DNA of 64,000 nt from Pomphorhynchus laevis (Eukaryota; Acanthocephala; Palaeacanthocephala; Echinorhynchida; Pomphorhynchidae). Numbering within the stretch: the stretch's first letter is position 1; each line of letters opens with the position of its first letter. Under the pieces are notes generated by a model that saw only the letters and a list, made by a program, of their open reading frames with translations, was not told where the DNA came from and searched no databases. Below are positions 41,740 to 53,855 of this stretch, piece after piece. The stretch is taken from the NCBI GenBank assembly GCA_012934845.2, contig WNNJ02003839.1:496001-560000 (forward strand). The letters are read 5' to 3'. The translations under genes and the position numbers were made by a program.

Positions 41740-43560
41740 TGTCGTTATAAATAAACGATTTAAATGGGTTATAAAGTTTGCAAAATGCTGAGTACTCCCT
41801 AATGAAAATAAGTAAGAGACTAAACTGCAAAAGTTATATTAATTGAGTTGAAGATAGATGACAAAGCATATCATTAACTCAATTAATCTTTGAAAGATTA
41901 TGGAGCATCGCTAATGTTCATTGCATAACTTGTCGACACGAAACAAAACTAATGATTATATGTAAACTATTGTAGTAAAATATAAACTATTCTAGATAGA
42001 ATTATCGAAAATAGTTTAAAAAATTCAAGTAATATTATTCGCCGCGAAAAACAAACGCTGGAAAATAGTACCTTTTGGAAATTATTAATGATATTTTTAT
42101 TTGATATATTATTGATATAGAATATAATATTATTATATCCTATAATGATATTTTTGGAAAATCTATAATGAAAATTAGCAGGTGACTCAGATACCCATGC
42201 ACACAAAGAACTAATTTAAAACTTATCAATCGCCACATAGCAGCAAATTATATTAAAATTAATATATTTTTAAATTAATTACAAAGAAATTATGATAACT
42301 CATTTAAGTTTGGATTTCTTGAAGAGTAAAAAAGCAAAGCCTATCGAAATAAAAAAATATTATCTTAAGAATAACTTATTCTTTATTCTTGCTCCCTTTC
42401 AATAAACAAAAGCTTTTACATGATGAAACGGAAAGAAAGTATTACCCGTTACATAAAAAATAAAAATACTACATGAAATTTCAAATAACATGCAGAAAAT
42501 ATTATATGAAATTAAAACTGTCAAATAGACCTTTAAAATAAATCGAGCAGAGAGAATATATAATTAATAATTATATAGTATTATAATGATATTTTTCTAA
42601 TTATTAATGATTTGTTTACTTATTATATTATCTATATGGAATAATTTTATTCAGAAAAATCAGAACACAAATCACAACATTAATTGTTGATATATTAATG
42701 TTCTAACATATAATAAATAGTGTGAAGTCATAGGCCATTCTTTAAATAGTAATCACAAAATAGATTTTGACAGAAGTAAAATAATTGCCGTTGAAAGTAA
42801 TACTTCCTGTTTTTATTATTTTAAGCTTATGGAAGGAAAATCCGAAAAAAACGGTATCTCATCCTTATAAATAATAGTTTAAATATATTATATATGATAG
42901 TGTAAATATCATCTCGTGAATAAAATAATTATATCTATAATTATTATTCAATAATAATTAAATAACTTAATAGAACAATAAATTTATAAAAAAAATACTA
43001 AAATAATTCAATAAATTAACTGTGCAATTGTTAGCAATTCACTTATATTAACTCAATCAATCATTACGATTTCCATTGTTTCCGAAAAATGAAATTAGAA
43101 GGGAAGAATTATTATTCAAAAATAATAAGTTTGGAGTATGGCACAAGTAGAAACTGCAAATTACATTCTGAGACTTTTAGTCTAAACTTTGCTTAAAAAG
43201 TAATTTCACAAAATAATTTAATTATTGAATAGCATACGTTTAACGTTCGACCAGATCACCGGATATTAGTAGACAGATGAGACGGAAACAATAGTTTGAC
43301 GCTTTTAACTTTATATTATTATTATTTGCGAATTTTGATACTTGTAATCTAAAATTCAGATTAATATCAAATTACACAATTAGACTGAAATTGATGTTTT
43401 ATTTAAAATTGTTGCACTTGCCGATAAAATACAGATTTAAATGTGCCTATCAAATGCGAGTTTTTTAGCGGTTTTAAAGGCAACAAATAACTTAAAAAAT
43501 GTGGAAAGAATCTGAGTAAAGAGATACGCAAGTTAACCAGTGCAGATGGTAGAAAAGATG
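41740..43560. other. AT-rich DNA, no supported gene
   Basis: Open frames here (for example 41967-42206, minus) lack coding character. A motif, AAATCGA..AG..AGAATATATAATTAATAAT, recurs at about 42540 and 44083, suggesting a small dispersed repeat. Confidence 0.4.
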
Positions 43561-43568
43561 TGCTTAGA

Positions 43569-43661
43569 ATGAGCAGTTTATCGGAATTTAGTCACATTTA
43601 TTTGCTTACGCTATTCTTAATAACACTTGCATACCAAGGAGTTGAATCATTTAAAAAATAA
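43569..43661 (+). CDS. short signal-peptide-like ORF
   Basis: A 30-codon frame, MSSLSEFSHIYLLTLFLITL then AYQGVESFKK. The charged-hydrophobic-polar layout is that of a signal peptide with cleavage near AYQG. As a whole protein it is too short; it could be the first exon of a secreted protein if a donor lies in GGA|GTTGAA. No downstream exon was identified. Confidence 0.25.
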   Translation: MSSLSEFSHIYLLTLFLITLAYQGVESFKK

Positions 43662-44094
43662 TAATGAATCATTTCAAAAAGTCAACTGCAAAGAAAACTG
43701 CTTTACTAGGGTGATAAATAATTGAAACAGTATTTTTAGGTAAATTTTTATTACAAGGAAACAGAAATAAAAATAATGCAATTTTACTTAAATTTTTTAT
43801 ATAAACTGATTTATAGAATACTTGAGAATAGAATATTTACACTAACATCAGCTATATTGATTCAGTTTTAATGGCTACAGCTTATATTAAGAGAATTTCC
43901 ACTTATATCAATTTAAAATTTGATGCTACAAATTTTTGAGCCGAACATCTAAAAATTTTATTTAGCAAATATCGTAGTAACGAAATAACGAAAATATCAA
44001 AATAATATCAAAATTTATTAAATAATATTATATTAAACAATAATATATGCTATTATAATATTTATATTTAGAGGTTTAAAACAAATCGACAAGG

Positions 44095-44400
44095 ATAGAA
44101 TATATAATTAATAATGAATGGAGACTGGGGAAATCCACCGTATACAGGAGAACCACTATAGAGGATATCTAACAAGCATACGAATCGCAATCAATCAATA
44201 CAAGAGACTGATGGCACAGATTTCGCTACTTTAAACTTGTATAGACGCAATTAAATGATGAGTCCGACGGAAATGAATTCTGAAGACATACAGATGAATC
44301 TCAAATTATACATAATTTGATATTAATTCGATCACACATTATACATTCTCTGAAACTTCAGAACATGCGACAAGGGAATCCACACTTTTAACGCAATTCG
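44095..44400 (+). other. coding-like, interrupted stretch
   Basis: 44110-44320 gives protein-like pieces in one plus-strand frame (MNGDWGNPPYTGEPL, NKHTNRNQSIQETDGT). Interrupted and unrecognised. It may belong with the open frame that follows. Confidence 0.25.
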
Positions 44401-44646
44401 ATGAAATGCAAGCATCATAGATTGTCGGATCATGTCAATGTCATTTTGCGCCGACGAGGGACAGAGAGCGAATGTACACTATCCATACCGGTATCAATGT
44501 CAGCGGGCGTAACTAGCGTATCTCCGACCTTATCAAACGACGATGGTCCTGATTGTCTTGACCTCGAATACGATGGCAGCAAACAAGGACAGCTTTTCGA
44601 GCAACCCGAGGACCCCACGGACGATGTCCAAAGCAAGAAGACATAA
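44401..44646 (+). CDS. unidentified open frame with acidic C-terminus, possible host exon
   Basis: An 81-codon ATG-to-stop frame in a clear G+C island. It has a basic start (KHHRLSDHVNVILRRRG) and a polar, acidic end (LSNDDGPDCLDLEYDGS; EQPEDPTDDVQSKKT). Third codon positions are varied, as in real coding sequence. No family recognised and no membrane segment. The minus strand is also open for part of the region. Confidence 0.35.
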   Translation: MKCKHHRLSDHVNVILRRRGTESECTLSIPVSMSAGVTSVSPTLSNDDGPDCLDLEYDGSKQGQLFEQPEDPTDDVQSKKT

Positions 44647-44951
44647 CATTTGGATGTTTTTTATTTTATTTCTGCATTCTTCTTCATTCATAACAAATGA
44701 CTTTAAAAAATATATTTGTAAGTCGAATTGGATGTACTTAAAGTGTATTAGAGGGGAACTTATAGAATTCATCATATTCTCAATTGTACGGTTAGTCTAA
44801 CAATTTTAATCCAGTTCTCTACTACTAAAATACAGGTATCTTTAGAAGTGATATCAATTGACAGAAGAATTAACAAATCTATCTATAATGTAAATACTGA
44901 GTATTTATGTATAAAACTGATTGCCAATACTGATTTGTAAATTATGTATTT

Positions 44952-45185
44952 ATGCCTGGTACCTATGTAAAGATGTACAATGATCTACCTGACATCCGTC
45001 TCTTTCAAAATCAGGAACTCACTGTTGAACTTGCAAATCAGTGTAAACAGACAGATGCCAAAAATATTCCGTTAAAATATCAAGAGTCTATAAGTTATTT
45101 ACCGTTTAAATTTAAACGTCTAGTTAAAAACGTTATGTTTCTTACAACGCCTATAAATGAAGCCCAAGGTTATACCCGCTTGTAG
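44952..45185 (+). CDS. unidentified open frame of 77 codons
   Basis: Begins MPGTYVKMYNDLPDIRLF and ends PINEAQGYTRL. Composition is protein-like (few low-complexity runs, mixed charged residues). A hydrophilic, soluble product of unknown function, or a fragment of a transposon protein. Confidence 0.3.
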   Translation: MPGTYVKMYNDLPDIRLFQNQELTVELANQCKQTDAKNIPLKYQESISYLPFKFKRLVKNVMFLTTPINEAQGYTRL

Positions 45186-45189
45186 TTAT

Positions 45190-45930
45190 GGGTATTCATT
45201 TTGCATACCATGCGTTTCACATGGTCAATCGTATGCAACATGTATACAAGAGTAGATACTTGAAATAATTTGTACATTTTAGCTTCTCATGATAAATATC
45301 AAATATCGCGCATTGTATTGAATACGATTCCCAACTAATTCAGAATTTAAAAAAATGCCTCAACCGATTTTGTTACATCAAAATGCATCTATTCGAGACG
45401 CATCACATCGTTATTAATCTTTCTGTTGTTAGGTACTCTAGCTTAACTTCAATTTGAAACTTCCACTGATTGCATCAATGTGTTGTTAATTGGCCACTTC
45501 AATTTTAGATTCATAAACGATTTAACCTCTCTCTCTATCTAGACGAATAAAAAGAACGAAAATCATTAAAAATGATGGATTATTGTAAGATAATTTTCTT
45601 TTTTCATATTATTTGATGACATTTAGTAGGCTTGATCATGAAAATTGTAAAACCAAAGCATGTAATGAACTATCTCAAGATATAATACACTATCTTGTGC
45701 ATGATAGTAACACGACAATAATTACGTAATTACTAATACTTACGAGACAATAATTACTTAGATAATTACTAACATAAGTGAGTCCTGATATTAAAATCAC
45801 AGGATATAGAAATACACTATAATATAGATTATATCCTATAATCCGTTATAAAATATTATAAAATATGATATTAATAAGTTTAAAATTAAACTGATTTCTG
45901 AAAATCAGTTGAAGCCGTAAATGTATATGT
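45190..45930. other. AT-rich DNA, no feature
   Basis: Nothing recognised beyond short AT-rich hairpins (45660-45780). Confidence 0.4.
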
Positions 45931-45936
45931 GTAACA

Positions 45937-46248
45937 GATAGACCAGATATGTTGGATACAACGATTACGTTTACAGATATGTTGACATTAAAAGGCTCAA
46001 ACACACATGATTGACTCAAGTCGAGAGTAGCAAAAATGACAATATTTGTCGTTCTATAACATGCAGAAATGACCTATGAGTTTATCTTTGACAACATGGC
46101 AGTATAAACAACGGAAGTGTTCGACGGAAGTGGCAAGGTGATGATGGAGATTGATCACATTATGAAGGAGTTAGCATGTGACGGCTTCGATATGTTACGA
46201 ATAAAGCAGCACGTAGAACTGATAGCACAACAAGGATATTACAGGTAA
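45937..46248 (+). pseudogene. interrupted coding relic of unknown family
   Basis: One plus-strand frame gives protein-like sequence over about 100 codons: TTITFTDMLTLKGSNTHD, HAEMTYEFIFDNMAV, EVFDGSGKVMMEIDHIMKEL, CDGFDMLRIKQHVELIAQQG. It is interrupted and ends at a stop at 46246-46248. No family recognised; it may be a retroposed gene or a transposon fossil. Confidence 0.35.
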
Positions 46249-46614
46249 TGCTTGATAATGTATTGAATTAATAAAGTTTTTCGTAACGATAATGTAAATG
46301 CGATTTAAATAGATTTGTAAAATTTGGTAAAAATATAATTGCTTCACTAGACATTCAAATACATATATTAAGAGCAAATGAAACGCATCAAGAGCAAATT
46401 TATTGAGTTTTGACTAAAGCCCAATGTTCCCAATAATTTCGCTGTATAAAGTTATACAATAGAACTAAGATTTTTTAAAATTATTTCAAAACAATTAACT
46501 GGGTATATGCGGCTATTTGTAAATGCAAATATTTTAACATTTCCTGTAATTCAAAATTTTTATAACTGAAAATTCAAAATGCAAAATGATGTAACTTGTG
46601 AAAAGAATAGGTTT

Positions 46615-46842
46615 CTATTACAGATTAATGTTACCACTACTACAAGTGGTAACAATTGAAACTTTGTGCGAAGTTTCAATTGTCATTAGTTGCGTAAGTT
46701 TCATTAACGCTATTTGGCTTCAGTGAGAATACGGGTCTAATGAACAAATAATTATCGATAACGCAGGGTATATCCCTTCTAGTGGAATGACGCCACCGAA
46801 TCGAATTACTCAACGCGTAAATAGAAATTTTTGCAAATGTCG
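46615..46842 (+). other. weak exon candidates
   Basis: After an acceptor TTCTATTACAG (to 46623), an open stretch MLPLLQVVTIETLCEVSIV ends at a consensus donor GC|GTAAGT (46695). After a second acceptor (ATAACGCAG, to 46768) comes YIPSSGMTPPNRITQRVNRN and FCKCR before a stop at 46841. The phases of the two do not match. Low confidence. A hairpin, ATTGAAACTTTGTGCGAAGT followed by TTCAAT, lies inside the first piece. Confidence 0.2.
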
Positions 46843-47560
46843 ATAGTGACCAGGAAATTAAAGACTTTTGGTTTTTATAGAAAACTTGTATATGTTGTTA
46901 ATTTCGTTGAAAAAGATCAATTATCAAAAATGCGATTTATAACGTCTTTGCTTTAACATGCAATAGTAAAATTTTCAATCAACGTTCTGTTTACAACTTT
47001 AAAAATAATAATATTTGAAGAAATATTTTACGAGTTTCTCTAGAAAGGAATGCAAGCGTTAATGCCATGTGAATGTCATTCTCATACATCCACAGCATTT
47101 TAATTTAAGTGTTTCATATAACGTACAGACTAACTGCGATCAATTCTTGCTTTGATAATAGCGGCTAATTTCAATTATAAAAAAATTTCAATTTGTAAAT
47201 GTGAGATTTAATCTCTCAAATTTGTCTATTAAATATAATTCATCAGGTGTCTATTTCCTAAAAGCGATGGCACCAACAATCGCTGTTCGAAGTATCTCGT
47301 AAAAATGACTAAATAAAATTTTCTATTTTTAATATTTTGAAAATAAAATAATCCATATTATTTTAATGTAAAATACAAATTGTTTTGTCTTGACTCACAT
47401 TTAAAATCTCATTAGTACAACACATAAATCAGGTAATTTATAAGTTGTTACATTTTATAAATTTCAAATGTTTGTTTTACTTAATATAAATATTTAAAAA
47501 ATATTTAAATAATTTATTTTAAAATTAATAAATTTTAGTTATTCAATAATTTTCAATTCA

Positions 47561-49395
47561 AATTGCCAAAAATGATTTATTTTTTAATTTTAAAGCAATT
47601 TATATTTTGAATTAAAGTTTGTAAAATTGTATGAAAATTGTTAAAAAGATTCAATTGTTAAATTGATTCAATTATTGCAAACAAATTGCCAAAAATGATT
47701 TATTTTTTAATTTTAAAGCAATTTATATTTTGAATTAAAGTTTGTAAAATTGTATGAAAATTGTTAAAAAGATTCAATTGTTAAATTGATTCAATTATTG
47801 CAAACAAATTGCCAAAAATGATTTATTTTTTAATTTTAAAGCAATTTATATTTTGAATTAAAGTTTGTAAAATTGTATGAAAATTGTTAAAAAGATTCAA
47901 TTGTTAAATTGATTCAATTATTGCAAACAAATTGCCAAAAATGATTTATTTTTTAATTTTAAAGCAATTTATATTTTGAATTAAAGTTTGTAAAATTGTA
48001 TGAAAATTGTTAAAAAGATTCAATTGTTAAATTGATTCAATTATTGCAAACAAATTGCCAAAAATGATTTATTTTTTAATTTTAAAGCAATTTATATTTT
48101 GAATTAAAGTTTGTAAAATTGTATGAAAATTGTTAAAAAGATTCAATTGTTAAATTGATTCAATTATTGCAAACAAATTGCCAAAAATGATTTATTTTTT
48201 AATTTTAAAGCAATTTATATTTTGAATTAAAGTTTGTAAAATTGTATGAAAATTGTTAAAAAGATTCAATTGTTAAATTGATTCAATTATTGCAAACAAA
48301 TTGCCAAAAATGATTTATTTTTTAATTTTAAAGCAATTTATATTTTGAATTAAAGTTTGTAAAATTGTATGAAAATTGTTAAAAAGATTCAATTGTTAAA
48401 TTGATTCAATTATTGCAAACAAATTGCCAAAAATGATTTATTTTTTAATTTTAAAGCAATTTATATTTTGAATTAAAGTTTGTAAAATTGTATGAAAATT
48501 GTTAAAAAGATTCAATTGTTAAATTGATTCAATTATTGCAAACAAATTGCCAAAAATGATTTATTTTTTAATTTTAAAGCAATTTATATTTTGAATTAAA
48601 GTTTGTAAAATTGTATGAAAATTGTTAAAAAGATTCAATTGTTAAATTGATTCAATTATTGCAAACAAATTGCCAAAAATGATTTATTTTTTAATTTTAA
48701 AGCAATTTATATTTTGAATTAAAGTTTGTAAAATTGTATGAAAATTGTTAAAAAGATTCAATTGTTAAATTGATTCAATTATTGCAAACAAATTGCCAAA
48801 AATGATTTATTTTTTAATTTTAAAGCAATTTATATTTTGAATTAAAGTTTGTAAAATTGTATGAAAATTGTTAAAAAGATTCAATTGTTAAATTGATTCA
48901 ATTATTGCAAACAAATTGCCAAAAATGATTTATTTTTTAATTTTAAAGCAATTTATATTTTGAATTAAAGTTTGTAAAATTGTATGAAAATTGTTAAAAA
49001 GATTCAATTGTTAAATTGATTCAATTATTGCAAACAAATTGCCAAAAATGATTTATTTTTTAATTTTAAAGCAATTTATATTTTGAATTAAAGTTTGTAA
49101 AATTGTATGAAAATTGTTAAAAAGATTCAATTGTTAAATTGATTCAATTATTGCAAACAAATTGCCAAAAATGATTTATTTTTTAATTTTAAAGCAATTT
49201 ATATTTTGAATTAAAGTTTGTAAAATTGTATGAAAATTGTTAAAAAGATTCAATTGTTAAATTGATTCAATTATTGCAAACAAATTGCCAAAAATGATTT
49301 ATTTTTTAATTTTAAAGCAATTTATATTTTGAATTAAAGTTTGTAAAATTTTATGAAAATTGTTAAAAAGATTCAATTGTTAAATTGATTCAATT
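47561..49395. repeat. tandem array of a 123-bp unit, about 15 copies
   Basis: The unit starting AATTGCCAAAAATGATTTAT recurs every 123 bp (47561, 47684, 47807, 47930 ... 49283). Copies look identical; the only change I see is in the last copy (AATTTTATG instead of AATTGTATG), and the first copy lacks the ATTGCAAAC that precedes the others. The unit is about 80% A+T and ends with TTCAATTGTTAAATTGATTC. Near-identity shows recent amplification or homogenisation. It is a minisatellite or short satellite, not a CRISPR array: no unique spacers. Confidence 0.95.
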
Positions 49396-49399
49396 CTAT

Positions 49400-50050
49400 T
49401 TTCACAAAATTATTGAACAAAACTTAATAAATATAATTCCACTTTTTACGAATATTTTAAGTTGATGTTTAATTTAGAATTAAACTCGTGAATTACAGAA
49501 TATTAAAATTGTCGAGGAAGCCGTGAAATATAACACGCATGAATTCAATAGAAAGTTTAGAATTGAATTTAAAGATCAAATTCAATTGAATTTAAAATTA
49601 ATTGTAAAATTGGATTAGCAAGAATTCAAATTATTCGAACAAGTACTGTTTAAAATTTTTTTACTTAAAAGAGTTATAAGAATATTGTTGGCCATTGCCA
49701 TAAGCTTATTGGCAACAATGTGTTTTGAAACAAAATAAAGTCAAGCGTAGCATTTGAAGATATATTTTAGATTACTTGATTTCACATTTATATACTTTTG
49801 TTAATAAATTAATAGTTTTATTATTGAATTTAAATAATAATACCTGCAATTCGCTATTACAAGAAATGCATTTTTAACGTCTTATTTGAATTACAATAAA
49901 AAAATATTTTTGGCGATTTTTATACGAGTTTGGCAATTTGTTTTCAACAAATAATTGTATTGTTAGGATAAGCGTTTAACTTAAAATGCATATTAAATGG
50001 CAAAATTAACGCAAATATGAATGCATTTGAAAATAAGAATCCCAAAATGC
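49400..50050. other. AT-rich DNA, no feature
   Basis: Nothing recognised. Confidence 0.4.
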
Positions 50051-50053
50051 TAA

Positions 50054-50269
50054 TCATAATGTGTTGATTTCAAGCATTCCAACAAAATAAACGAAGATAT
50101 CGTTAGAACAAGGCACAGAGACTGATATCGTAAGCCAATTTGATTTGATAATATAATAAAAAAAACCGACTAGAATTAAATGTACAATATAATAATTTTT
50201 AAATATTGACAAAAAGTTGCGAGCTGTTTTAATTTTCTGCGGAAGAGAGGTGTGATGTTGAAAATGCAA
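50054..50269 (-). CDS. unidentified small open frame with a hydrophobic middle
   Basis: Behind an acceptor-like CTCTTCCGCAG the frame reads KIKTARNFLSIFKNYYIV, a hydrophobic stretch (HLILVGFFYYII), then SVPCSNDIFVYFVGMLEINT and a stop. The first part resembles KIKKSLNRFVKIFEQLLY of the candidate gene at 30.0 kb, with matching K-I-K, N and I-F positions. It might be a distant, degraded relative or chance. Confidence 0.2.
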   Translation of the reverse strand: MHFQHHTSLPQKIKTARNFLSIFKNYYIVHLILVGFFYYIIKSNWLTISVSVPCSNDIFVYFVGMLEINTL

Positions 50270-50274
50270 TAATT

Positions 50275-51200
50275 AATATTTTATAATTTCTCAAATGAAT
50301 TTATAACTGTCCAACAATTGGAAGTACAGTCAATAATTTTATTAACCCAATTGAAGTTTCACGCTCTTAAATGTTAATAAGATTCGTCCGTTATAAACAA
50401 TATTGATATATTTTACCAATATATTTTACAGTTAATAAGTTCTTAACTAGAAGTTCAATCTCAAGGTAATACTAAAAAGAAGAATCCTTATCAATGGATT
50501 TAAATAGTTTGATATAATTTAAATAATTTGAGTGCCTATATCTTGGCAAAAGATCACAAGCAAATCTGTAGAATCTGTGGAAACGGAGGATAATAAATTT
50601 TTAAATCACTCAAATAGTGTGAAATTAATCAACGCTTGCAGATATAAATGTAGTAAATTTAAAAGATTCTTAGAATCGCATCTTTTTAAACAATATTTCA
50701 ATGATTAAAAATTATAAAGCTTGATTGGGTATGTCATATGTCTTGATTGTAATTTGATAAACTGATCATTTGGTTGGGTAATTAAAAGCACATGTTTTTG
50801 AACATTTGTGTCATCGATCATTTAATAATATCAAAAACCGTAGGCTGAATGAATAATGCGTTTTATTTCCATAAAGATATAAGATACAACAATTCCTGTT
50901 GCGTAAATCACAACGTGATGATATATTTACAAACCGACAAAATCCTATTTAGTTACAAAAATAATTAGGTAGTGTTTTAATCATAAATATTTGCGTTTAA
51001 CAGACAAATCAGTCAGACAAATCAAATAAATAAAAGCAAATAAATGTAATCGTTAAAATATAATTTTCTTGTGGATAATATAAGCTAATGAGATTATAAA
51101 ACATATCTAAGATATGAAACCGAACAATTTATCCAGCCAAAGTCTTAATTGTCTAAAATGTGATCGGACACTTACTGGAAAATACCAACAAGACACTCTA
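50275..51200. other. AT-rich DNA, no feature
   Basis: Nothing recognised. Confidence 0.4.
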
Positions 51201-51239
51201 CAATTGAATTTCCCAGATTCTTGTTAAATCCTTACAAAA

Positions 51240-52788
51240 TTACAATTATCAGATTGTAGTCTTTGATTAAGACGACAATTAATCCCACAACTAATCCCGA
51301 CGTGGGGTGACTTTAGGAGCAGTGACTTATCTGTTACATATATTCTTAAGTCCTGGGATCCACTTCCGGCACCTCCAAATCCTCGCTCCACTATCTTCTC
51401 GGGTCTGCAGCTTATGACAGCCGATCGAAGAAGAGAAGTGGCCGTCACAATACTTTTAGTCTCACCATCCGATGTAGCCGGCATCAATATTAGTCGTAGA
51501 ATTTTTTTACCCAAACGTAATCCGATCTCGTGTCCTAAAGACCTGGGGCATATTTCGATTCAAAATTCCCTCATCTCCATCTACGAAAAAACGATTGCTC
51601 ATAGAATCTGCTGCCATTTGAGTAGGTGTAACTTAATCCCACCAAGTTTTCATGGGGTTGTCAAAGGGCGCTCGATCTATTAAGCAATTGATGAAGTGCA
51701 TCAGTTTTGTCAAGATAACAATCATCAGCTTGATGTGGCTGTTTTCTAGACTTTTCTGCTGCATTTGACGCGTCTCCATTCCCTTCGTTATCTTCTATCT
51801 TAGGTCCCTGGTGCTGCCTGCGAGAATTGTTAACATGGTAGAGATATTGGGGTACACCAAGCGGTTCTATTATGAAGACCACCCTGATGCACGCCAGTTC
51901 TACCCTATTGCAGGTGTGCCTCAAGGATCCCCACTTTCTCCAGTCTTTATTTATTGCTGCATCCATTGAACTTTTCAAAATATTCAAGCGCGATCATCAT
52001 CTAGTAGTATACGCTGATGATACCACATCACTGTTCTCTGGACGCAGGTGCAAGGATGTAGTCTCGGACATCTGCCGTTTCTTTTTAAGATTAAAAGATC
52101 AGTTGCCCACACCCAATCTTGTCCTTAACTCCGAAAAATCGCAGGTGGTCGTCTTTCATGGCGCCCTGCTACCGAAAAGTTTAAGAGATTAGCACTCTAT
52201 GCACTCTCCTACATTTTGCAGCCTCAACCACTCCCCATCTTTATGAGTTGAGTAAAATATCTGGGGTTCACCGTTACGGTGAATTGGTCGGTGAAAGCTA
52301 ACCTGGATAGACTTAAACGTAGCTTAAAAAGAGAGCTAGGTGGGCTCTGAAACGGGCCAAGTATATGTCATTGGATCGGAGATCCCAAGTGCGCCTTTGG
52401 GGGTATTTTGACTATCTCGGGATTAGTCGTCTTGTCAATGCGCCTTTGGGGTACTTGGGCTATCTCGGGATTAGTTTTCTCAAGAGGAGTCCCTCTGAGC
52501 AAAGACTAAGGTTTCTCAAGCTCCTCATCTCGAGAGTACCAACCAAAGTCCGCCTTAATTGGACTCTTAGAGTGTGAGAAACCTCGGATGGTTCGGTCAG
52601 AGGGCGGCGCGCTGGTGCTGCGGGGGCTCAGATCCCTCTGTACCTGAGGCCGTAAAGATAAGTTAGAAGATTTTAAAAGACATGTCTTGAACAGCTATTG
52701 TTTAAAGTGGTATTTTCTGCATGTTTTGTTTTTTGAATGTTTTCTATCAGTTATATAGTTATTAATATAACTCTTATTATTGATATGT
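51240..52788 (+). mobile_element. LINE copy 2, 5'-truncated
   Basis: Aligns with 2860-4290 along its length. Frame pieces: AVTILLVSPSDVAGINISRR then a K-P-G-K-D-x-x-x-x-RPIS-like part and IAHRICCHLSRCNLIPPSFH (fingers); FLDFSAAFDA-like sequence at about 51740 in another frame; AGVPQGSPLSPVF at about 51912; VVYADDTTSLFSGR (YADDT at 52010-52024) and LNSEKSQVVVFHG. The 3' region (to about 52788) ends like copy 1. Several frameshifts and stops. Slightly better preserved than copy 1. A short internal duplication (TCAATGCGCCTTTGGG repeats CTTTGGGGG...) lies at 52395-52465. Confidence 0.85.
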
Positions 52789-53620
52789 ACAGACGTAACA
52801 ATCTACAAACGTTGTAAGCATTGTAGTGTTATAACGGAATCGAATGAGGAATTTCAGAAGTATTCAGAACTGTCGAAATAATTGAATCATTCAAAACTGA
52901 ATGATTTAATTAAATAATAGTAATTTCTAAAAACGTGACATGATAGAATAATTAATCAACAGATGTATTTAAGGTAAATGTATCATATAGATACGGTATC
53001 TGAAGATGTATTTGAAATGAATATGCTATTTTTCTAAAAGAATTTTAATTTCCGAATTGAATACTATTAGATAAAAGATTAACCTCAATTATCAACCTCT
53101 TACAACTGATAAGAGGTTGATAGTATCTTTTTACAAGCAGCTGTGACGAATCAAAATAGTAACTCCTTTTATGTATAGTATTTATACATTCACAGAATAA
53201 GTCATGTGATGTGATCAAATATTGTTTGGATATTTCTACAAGGGTTTATTAAATAACCACTTCTTGTTGATAAATAAAAATGAAAAATGAGGAAGGGTGA
53301 AATATGTCTTAAGTGTTGAATGTTGACTGCGCTGATAGGACAACTATTCCCAAATTGTTTTATTTCGATGAAGTCTACAAGTATCATATCGTAATTATAA
53401 CCAAATACTCGGTCCATAAGGTCGAGATTCCTATGTATTTAGCCTGTCTAATATAGCCGTTGGACAACAAATAATACAGTTACCGTTATTACATAGTGTT
53501 ATAACTCAGTAAGACATAACAAGACAGGCCAAGACAAGGGAAATTTAGAACGAGGAGACGTCTAAGTGAGTTCTTACTTCAAGGGTGCACAAATTTGTTG
53601 AGCAAGCAAATCTCCAGGAT
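52789..53620 (-). mobile_element. LTR-like fossil with adjoining internal sequence, copy B
   Basis: 52789-53320 is the inverted counterpart of 22843-23469. In minus orientation it runs from ACACTTAAGACATATTTC through TATAAATACTATACAT to GTCTGTACATATCA. Upstream in that orientation (53320-53620) there is extra sequence, with a short frame at 53202-53417, that could be the end of the internal region and a polypurine stretch (TTTGGGAATAG). If so this is the 3' end of an LTR retrotransposon; otherwise an unclassified repeat. It directly abuts the 3' end of LINE copy 2. Broken, non-functional, moderately young. Confidence 0.4.
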
Positions 53621-53651
53621 TTTTAAAGAAATGCTTATTTATTAAAAATTT

Positions 53652-53855
53652 TTGTTGCTTAATAAATTGGAGTTTGATTCACGACTTTCAGACACAATGT
53701 CACTTATGGACTACTATTTTAGCACCGAAGTGATGGAGAACCTGGAAGCACTCATCAGTAGAATAAATAACTCACTAGTCATTTCTGTTAACCGAAACGA
53801 CCAGAGGGTTCTTCATTCTACTAATAAGTGTTGCTGGGTTTACCAGGTTGTGTGA
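53652..53855 (+). CDS. unidentified open frame of 67 codons
   Basis: Contains SLMDYYFSTEVMENLEALIS and RINNSLVISVNRNDQR, protein-like but unrecognised. Begins with an ATG at about 53652 or 53697. It could be a fragment of the neighbouring repeat element. Confidence 0.2.
   Translation: MLLNKLEFDSRLSDTMSLMDYYFSTEVMENLEALISRINNSLVISVNRNDQRVLHSTNKCCWVYQVV

Noticed and set aside
44221-44262. Hammerhead ribozyme at ATGATGAGTCCGACGGAAAT
   Set aside because: It resembles CTGATGAGTCC...GGACGAAAC, but the base before TGATGAG is A, the C before GAAA is missing and no stems I and III are found.
44430-44636. Minus-strand frame opposite 44401-44646
   Set aside because: Serine- and cysteine-rich composition looks like the shadow of the plus-strand frame, which has better codon use.
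47561-49395. CRISPR-like array
   Set aside because: The units are contiguous and identical, with no unique spacers, and the genome is eukaryotic. It is a tandem repeat.
51661-51987. Minus-strand 108-codon frame in LINE copy 2
   Set aside because: Antisense of the RT region, whose plus-strand motifs are clear.
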